From Vitis vinifera (lineage: Eukaryota; Streptophyta; Magnoliopsida; Vitales; Vitaceae), in the NCBI RefSeq assembly GCF_030704535.1, contig NC_081820.1, forward strand, positions 26,269,001 through 26,333,000: a DNA stretch of 64,000 nt, given 5' to 3'. Below are positions 58,001-64,000 of this stretch, in pieces (the first letter of the stretch is position 1; each line of letters begins with the position of its first letter). The notes below the pieces were generated by a model. That model saw only the letters and a program-made list of their open reading frames with translations, did no database searches and was not told the origin of the DNA. The translations under genes were made by a program, and so were the position numbers.

Positions 58001-60094
58001 GCTCAAACATTCCTGCCGTAACATACGATATGCGAGACAGGGTAGCTCATGTTAGGTGTAGGTATGTGCTAAGCAATAGATTCATCCAATAATTAAATAT
58101 TAGGATGGGGTGACATGGATAACTAGTCAAGTGTCAAATAGTTCACATAGTCCCCCATTTCTACATGAAGGAAATTCTTGTCTTCATTGAATGCAACCTA
58201 CTTTGTTAGAAAGGGGTATCTCATTCATTCTCAAACAATCCTATAAAAGAGAAAGAGATTATGAAACTGATTAGGGGAACATGGGCAGAGTCAGGAATGA
58301 GATATAGGGGGGCCAAAATGAAAGAGATTAATTTCAGGGAGCAAAAATAAGTTAAAAAGCAAGATTTGGCTCACTGGGTGTTTTGTTTCTCTCTTAAACT
58401 GAGGTTACAGAATCAAAGCAAGATAAATTTTTTATTTTCCAGGGAGGGCATGTGCCCCCTCTGAGCCCCACTTAAATCCGCCAGTGCAGGGGAACTTATA
58501 GTAAATTAGGAATTTGTTCCACTCTTCCTTCACTGAAACACTGTTGTTGGATACATGTCTGAAAACAAAATGCTAAATGCATCCAACAATACCCAAACCC
58601 ATGCCATGTCAAACATAATTACGTTGCACATTTCAAAGTTTCCACATAAAACAAATAGACAATAAAAGAAAAAAATTCCTGACACCACTTGCCTGGTCCT
58701 GAGAATCGCATTCTTGATCCTGATTCGAACCAGTAGCCTCTTGGATCCCTCTAGTGGATTCAAGATAATTGGGTTTCCCAGAAGCCACATTTATATCCTC
58801 TGTCAGCTTCTCAATAAAACCATTTTCTGCAAGAAATGCCTCCTCTATAGCTGTCCGAAAATCACTGGGCTTACAATCATTCAAGTCACTTTGTCCCTGG
58901 AACCTGAACATAACAGGTTTTACCTAATCACATGCCCAAAAAAACAACTTTCTAATAACAAAAGAACAATCTATGCATGAATCCAACAATTACACACCTT
59001 TCTACATTATCTATGAATGAAAATATCATCCCACGCTTAATCCACCCATAATCCTGCTTGTCATCATTTTAAAAAAAATCATAATAAATAATCATATTCT
59101 TATTAACAAAATAAAACAAGCCCATAAATACCAGAACAACTTCAATATATAAATTAAAACTCACTCGACTCCCATTTCCAGAATAGCCAAAGAACATTAC
59201 ACAAACTGCGCCAGCAATACATGAACTCAAAACTTGCCCGGGTGCTTGCGAGGTTGGATCAATGACAATGGCAGGCCAGAAAGGATCCTTCTTCCCCGAC
59301 TTCGCCCATACTATATCACCTGAAATAAACTCCTCTAACCTACTACCACCTTTACTCTCTCTATCGACTCTTCCCAAACCGAACTTTTCCTCAACTTCGT
59401 CAGTTGGATACCGCTCGACCTCTGCCAATTGCTCATGCAGAGAAGTAAGTGAACTGCGCGAACTGGAATACTTCTTCTTGGTACCAACATTCTTAAACCC
59501 AACATACCCCATTTCATCTCCGTCTTCTTGACACAATGCCGAGAATTTTCTACATTGGTGTCCAAATTTACCCTCATTTAGCCCCTTTTTCACACTCTGT
59601 TTCGGGGTTTTGGAACAAGGTTTTTCTTTTTCCGGTTCGAAATCCTCATCTAGAATGATCTCACGAGCATTGGGTTTGCTCTCTTTCCTCCAATTATCAA
59701 GAATTGAATCGTTGAATCGAGATGGGAGTACCTGAACTCGTCCCCTTGACGTCCTCACCAGCGGCGGCCGGTGAACCTGAGCCGCACGATTCATAGCTCC
59801 CACGCCGTCTCCGTCCTTGGATTTCGACACCACCTCGCCGGCGCAGGTTGAAATCTCCGTGCACCACGACGCCTCCACATCTCCGACGTGACCGCCGAAT
59901 ATCCGTTGAAGGCCGTACCCGCTCAACGGAATTATCCCCGCTGCGACGTCCCCGAGCAGATTCAGAGGGAAATAACCATTCATCTTACGCTTCTTCTTCG
60001 CCGCCGGCGACTCATCGTCGTCCGCCGCCGAGTGGCCGAGTCTGCATCGTTTCATACTCGGCATTTTCGATTTCAAATTGCGCTTAATTATCAT
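46092..60094 (-). CDS. ATX5: Trithorax-type histone H3-K4 methyltransferase (ATX3/4/5 class)
   Basis: 22 exons join in phase: 59165-60094, 58998-59053, 58693-58903, 57664-57789, 57499-57567, 57327-57395, 57108-57199, 55096-55231, 53902-54007, 53670-53769, 51058-51182, 50511-50656, 49823-49927, 49021-49085, 48630-48843, 47950-48036, 47782-47838, 47594-47683, 46966-47052, 46774-46848, 46467-46567 and 46092-46182. They give 1045 residues from ATG 60094 ([20 protein letters not shown]). Domains: PWWP from about 256 ([20 protein letters not shown]), PHD about 448-500, PHD plus extended PHD about 613-757 ([33 protein letters not shown]), SET about 899-1016 with NHSCAPNC (NHS and CAPNC on separate exons), and post-[11 protein letters not shown]. 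There is no FYR region, as in ATX3-5. It methylates H3K4 in chromatin. The third intron uses a GC donor. ATX4 versus ATX5 cannot be decided by sequence alone. Confidence 0.92.
51683..51773 (-). repeat. tRNA-derived SINE-like insertion
   Basis: The minus strand has GACTCAAGTGGTAAAGGG (A-box-like) and AGTTCAAGTCCC (B-box-like). It is absent from the uninterrupted copy of the host repeat at 18411-19325. Related to 2440-2600. Confidence 0.6.
52328..53225. mobile_element. Non-autonomous hAT-like element, 898 bp, with TSD
   Basis: Terminal inverted repeats of 19 bases (CAAAGTTTGAAATATCGGT and, reversed, CAAGGATTGAAATGTCGGT; 16 matches). TTATAAG flanks both sides (52321-52327 and 53227-53233), consistent with an 8-base hAT-type target copy with one mismatch. 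The right part holds palindromic TCGACGA, TCGCCGATATTTCGGCGA blocks. No transposase frame. Confidence 0.65.
54485..54660 (+). repeat. tRNA-derived SINE-like element in an ATX intron
   Basis: It contains GGCAGCTCGACTGAAAGATG (A-box region) and CTCAGGTTCGAGCAC (B-box, GGTTCGANNC form). It lies sense (+) in the intron between ATX exons 8 and 9. Confidence 0.5.
56780..56857 (-). mobile_element. Truncated LINE-like insertion with target-site duplication
   Basis: AGCCTACACAA occurs at 56779-56789 and 56847-56857. Between them is a T-run and TGATAGGTAAATAAGTAATG, the complement of the poly-A and ACCTATC end seen in other LINE-like tails here. It lies in the intron between ATX exons 7 and 8. Confidence 0.65.
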
Positions 60095-60410
60095 TGTTCC
60101 CCCCCCAACCAAATCCTATTCGAATTCCCAACAAAACCCCAAATTTCCCAAAACCCTAATCCCAAACCAACCCTCCAAGACCATAGAAAATTTCTCCACA
60201 ATTCCTCCGACCCAGAAAACAGCGACCCAGATTCACCACAAAAGCCAATTTCCCCGCGAAAATTCACGCGAGAAAAATGCTGTTTGGCGGGATCGAAAAT
60301 AGGGATCTCACCCCAGACGACGAAGAAGATGAAGAACAAGAAGAAGCAGAAGAAGAGAGAGAAAAAGAGAAAGAGAAAATAAATTCCATCAATACATATA
60401 TTATAATTAT
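60095..60410 (-). promoter_or_regulatory. 5' leader and core promoter of the ATX-type gene
   Basis: On the minus strand a TATA-like TATAATATATG (about 60396-60406) is followed by a CT-rich tract (60320-60375) and a leader with a telobox-like TTAGGGTTTTGGG. The C-run at 60099-60106 is 5 bases before the ATG. Confidence 0.45.
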
Positions 60411-60499
60411 ACTAATTAAAAAAAAACAAAAAAACCCTCCAAAAAAATATTCAATTTTTTTCCTAATTTTTTCAGAAATCTCAGAGAGAGAAAGTTGAA

Positions 60500-63400
60500 G
60501 AGAAAGAGGTGGTGTTTGGGCGGTTTATCCTAGTATAAAGCTAAAAACTTAAGCCTTAGGTGGTCAGAGACCAAGCAATGGTGACCATTTGGTTCAGCCA
60601 TGGTCTGAGTCTTAGTTGGTTTTATGGCCTTGTCTTCATGGCTTTGATTGCAGACGGATAGAGGGATGAGTAAGCTCCAAGAAAGTTGGAAAATAATTTG
60701 AGATGGAAATTTTTTAAATACAAAAAAAGAAATTTTCCTTTTTTATTGTTGGGTTTGTTTTTTTTTTTTTTTTAATTTTTGAATTTGAGGGTGGGAGCTT
60801 GGAGAACTTAATTTCAGTAGCTTGTTCATTTAAGTTCATTTTATCAATCACTTGGTCTACAATTCAATGCAATGTTGCCCAATTTCATTCTCTTAACGTA
60901 TGATTTTACGTTATCTTCACTCCTAGTACTTCAATCTTCTGAAATTTTCGGGTTCCGGCAAGCTCGGAATGCTAAAAGAGATTTTTGGGTGGCATTTGAG
61001 ATTGTTAATGGGTAAGTTTCAGAAATATAGAAGTTTATTTGAATATTTCTGCAAGTTTGGAGCTGAAATTTTATGATTTTTCCCTCGGGTTAGTGTTTTT
61101 TGGTCGCATTTTGGGCTGTAATAGGTTGGCGCGGGTGTGCTGAGATGGGTTTATGAATTTTCAATTTTGTGTTATTTCCCCTGTTTGGATGCTGAGAATT
61201 TAGTTGCATTTTAGGCTATACTTTGACTTTAGTTACAGGGAAAAGAAAATCTAGTGCTGATGGTGGGAAGTCTTTTGACATCAGAGACAGGGTAGAAAAC
61301 GAGGAGGAAGAAGGGGCTTAACAGAGGCACCCATATCAAATGTAATGGAGTGGAGACGGGGCTAGGGACAAAAGAGTCATTTCATCTTACCGATAAATCA
61401 CCGGAAAAGTTTTGGCACGATAAATGGTCTGATCACAAGCCCATGAGCTCCCTGAATGCGTGATATCACGGTAGCTAGACCACTGATTCTGTACGCATGA
61501 CGACCCAAATCCTCTCAACAGTTTGTCATCAGGTGATTTATGATCAAATTTGACCAATTTTCGGGTTTCTAGGAAACCGATTATAATTTTGGTACATTTT
61601 GTCATATGGGCTTGGAGAAAGGTAAGAGGTTTCTGCTCTGATACACATGTAGAAGAAGCCAAGAAGATGGGGCTTCTCAGGGCAGGAAAATATGGGCATG
61701 GAGACGAGGTTAGCCTCAAAAAGGCCCCCCTTCTACCATTTTTCGGGCTCTATGATGATCGATGCTAGACTCTTGAGGCCCCTCCCTTCTAGAGCTACGC
61801 CAATCCAAAAGATGCCGTAGAAGGAAGAGTCGAATAAATTTCTAAGTTGAAAACGTGGGTTTTGGTAAGGAGGATCGAGGAAAAAAAGTACCGATGATAT
61901 ATCTATAGAGAGAGAGAGAGAGAGAGAGATAGAGAGTTGTATTTAAAAGAAATCGTTTATATAAACTATATACTAAAATTATATAGTATAGTTTAGGAAT
62001 ATGATTTTTGGTATATGATCATGGCTCGACAAATCCTCCAGTTTTTTTTGGGTTCAAGGAGCTCTTGGGTATTAATATTTCATAAATTTCATGTGGATTC
62101 CTGGGGATCGATGGAAGGATGGAGGAATATTTGTGGGACGATGGATCATTTTTACCATGTAGTCCCATTAAGTGGAGTTAGTTTGCTTGTGAATAAGGGT
62201 GTTTTTAGTAAATTTACATTGAAAAGTACACAATTCTAAGGTCAAACTTGCAAAATTCAACTGCGGTCCTTGGGTTTGGTTTATTAGGTACTAAATAGGC
62301 TTATATTTGTGATTGGGTTGGTTTTGCATTAGGCCCGTTTACTGGGCCTGCCAAGCAGCCCAATTTGAAAGTAACTGAAATTTATTAACTGAAATTTTTG
62401 TTTTTGAAAAAAGATAACGTAAAGAAAATCACTCTCTCATATCCAAAACTGAGATGATTACATTTGGGAGGGACATAAATTTGTAAGTCTTGATTTGCTT
62501 TTATTCATCTTTTAAAATGATTTTTTTTTTACTTTATTTATAAATATAATCTAATTTCTTAAAGATTATTTCGAAAGCTTTAATTTCAATTTGTATAATC
62601 AAATTTTAAGATAATTAAATATTAGAATAAGAATAAAATTTAATGTGAAATCACTAAATTTAACCAAATACTAAAATAGGAATATAATATTGGAATTTAT
62701 TTATGAAAATGTCATTTACATTATTGAATTTAGATGTCTCTTAATAAAACATAATGATAGAAAAAGCCAACAAATATTGATAATGTTTATTTTGGGAAAT
62801 ATAGAGTTTGTTTGACAATCGTTTTCTAAAATGATTTTCTATTCTTTAGACTAAAAAAAATAAGGAAAATGCATTTGACATTCAAAAACTATTTTTCGTT
62901 TTTTATTGCCAAGCACAAAAAATAAGATGTTTTTAGAAATATTGTATGACAACCAAAGCCTATTTTTTGTTTTCTGTTCTTAAGAATAGAAAATAGAGTG
63001 TCTTTAGAGTTTTTATTTTTTGTTTTTAAGAACATAAAACAATGTCATTAGAAATGTCGGTTTGACAACCAAAAATTATTTTTTATTTTATATTCTTAAG
63101 ATGTTTTTAGAAAATATCTTATAGTTGTTTCTAATTATTTTAAAGAATAATCATATAAATATACATAATGATTAAAAATAAAACACTAGACATAAAATTT
63201 ATTTTCAAAAATATTTCAAATTTCCAAACAAATTTTTATTTTATAAAATATTAGAAAATAATTTTCAAAAACCGTTTTAAAAAATAATTACCAAACAAAA
63301 CCATAATTTTTATTTTCAGAAATACAAATTTTCATTCCCAAATTTAGATATTGATGAATAAAAAAGAAAAGGAAATCATATATTTTTGAAGTGTATTTAA

Positions 63401-63960
63401 AATATGTTTTAAAACCAATACATGAATTATGAATGTTACAAATCATATAAAAATTTACATGACATACTCCTAAATAAAATAAAATGACTTAGTGGGTTAG
63501 TCCATGGGTTAACCCACAAAGATAAATTAAAATAAAATATTTATAAAAAAAAACAAAAAAAAAACCACCTCCCTTAAAAGAAACTACAATACTGTTATTT
63601 CATAACACATATATGAACAAGTACATTAATGTTTTCACATCCCCTCTTATTCAACAAACCCTATGTACAACCTCTAGGGGGGGATTTTTTTTTTCAGTTC
63701 TACAGAGGAGGAGATTTTATTACAACTAGTGACAGATCCAACCAGTTTGTAAGTGTTGGAAAGGGTCCCTTCCTTTATAGAGGAGATAGAGGAGAGGGGT
63801 CTGGCTTATTCTGATTCACTACAACATATTTATAGCCTCTTACCAAACTCTATTTGCCAGGCTTACACTGGTACTGATCTCTTTCATTACTTTTTTCCGG
63901 ATTTTTTTTTTCTTTTTCTTTTTCTTTTCGCTTCTTCATTCTTCCTGGAGTTGCAGTTAA
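60500..63960. other. Intergenic region upstream of the ATX-type gene
   Basis: A (GA)n array lies at about 61908-61930. 61250-61830 is less AT-rich unique sequence with no convincing coding frame. 62795-63310 is a terminal-inverted-repeat element (AGTTTGTTTGACAATCGTTT; TTTTAAAAAATAATTACCAA) related to 13560-13930. No gene was recognised before 63960. Confidence 0.5.
62795..63310. repeat. AT-rich terminal-inverted-repeat element
   Basis: The ends GAGTTTGTTTGACAATCG and AATAATTACCAAACAAAAC are imperfect inverted copies. Two internal repeats of GACAACCAAA suggest internal tandem growth. Related to 13560-13930 and perhaps 25985-26505. Confidence 0.5.
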
Positions 63961-63966
63961 TACTAG

Positions 63967-64000
63967 TCATTGTCTCTTGGTCATGTCCAGTTCTTCAGTC
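63967..64000 (-). CDS. Possible C-terminal end of a minus-strand gene running off the right edge
   Basis: The minus strand reads TEELDMTKRQ then TGA, followed by a pyrimidine- and purine-rich flank that could be a 3' UTR. In Arabidopsis the gene next to ATX5 (At5g53420) encodes a CCT-motif protein whose motif sits at the C-terminus. A tail of this type after the CCT motif would fit, but only about ten residues are visible. This is mainly an inference from gene order. Confidence 0.25.
   Translation of the reverse strand, partial: TEELDMTKRQ

Noticed and set aside
60091..60339. 82-codon frame overlapping the ATX start (stop TGA overlaps the ATG)
   Set aside because: Considered as an upstream ORF, but it has no ATG, only a TTG at its start.
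59888..60382. 164-codon plus-strand frame at the ATX 5' end
   Set aside because: Antisense to ATX exon 1 and its leader. Arg/Pro-rich with no family features.
61387..61719. 110-codon minus-strand frame upstream of the ATX gene
   Set aside because: No domain, no clear start context and no splice partners. Probably chance in a less AT-rich stretch.
1..64000. CRISPR arrays, operons, ribosome binding sites, rRNA genes and intact tRNA genes
   Set aside because: The window is eukaryotic. The only tRNA-like boxes belong to SINE-type elements without a full cloverleaf.

Overview
This is plant nuclear DNA. It is AT-rich, its genes have many GT-AG introns (up to about 4.9 kb), and MITE, SINE and LINE remnants lie in and between genes. 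Gene content and repeat style resemble a woody eudicot, most likely grapevine (Vitis) or a close relative. The species call is an inference.

Layout from left to right: (1) the last five coding exons of splicing factor SF3A3/SF3a60 (+, 502-3095). (2) A complete 13-exon gene (-, 3808-9866, with a 5'-UTR intron reaching 11368) for a chloroplast pseudokinase-fibrillin fusion, the FBN11/ORG1 type (Arabidopsis At5g53450). (3) About 5 kb of AT-rich DNA with MITE-like elements. (4) A six-exon gene (+, 16948-27726) for a very charged RS/RD/RE-rich nuclear-type protein, the probable counterpart of Arabidopsis At5g53440. (5) A 16-kb cluster (about 28.9-45.3 kb) of intronless, very acidic proteins related to the DUF313-type plant B3 family. 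(6) A 22-exon trithorax-type histone H3K4 methyltransferase of the ATX3/4/5 class (-, 46092-60094; At5g53430 type). (7) An AT-rich 3' flank, with what may be the last codons of a further minus-strand gene at the right edge.

Genes 2, 4 and 6 keep the order of the Arabidopsis neighbours At5g53450-53440-53430 (locus identities from memory). The B3-like cluster lies inside this conserved block and is therefore probably a lineage-specific gain. It is built from a 7-8 kb tandem duplication. Unit 1 (about 28910-36781) and unit 2 (36782 to about 43797) each carry A, B and C on the plus strand and D plus a broken B3 remnant on the minus strand. A related gene E follows. C and D end in a B3 DNA-binding domain. 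A, B and E share the N-terminal basic motif and the acidic or helical middle part but have no B3 domain. This set of full-length and B3-less paralogues side by side is the most unusual system in the window.

The repeats are informative in themselves. A 0.9-kb element occurs in introns of both gene 4 and the methyltransferase, and one copy is split by a SINE and by a hAT-like element. Three very short LINE-like tails have clear target-site duplications. Gene 4 also contains a 152-bp tandem duplication that made an extra in-frame exon.
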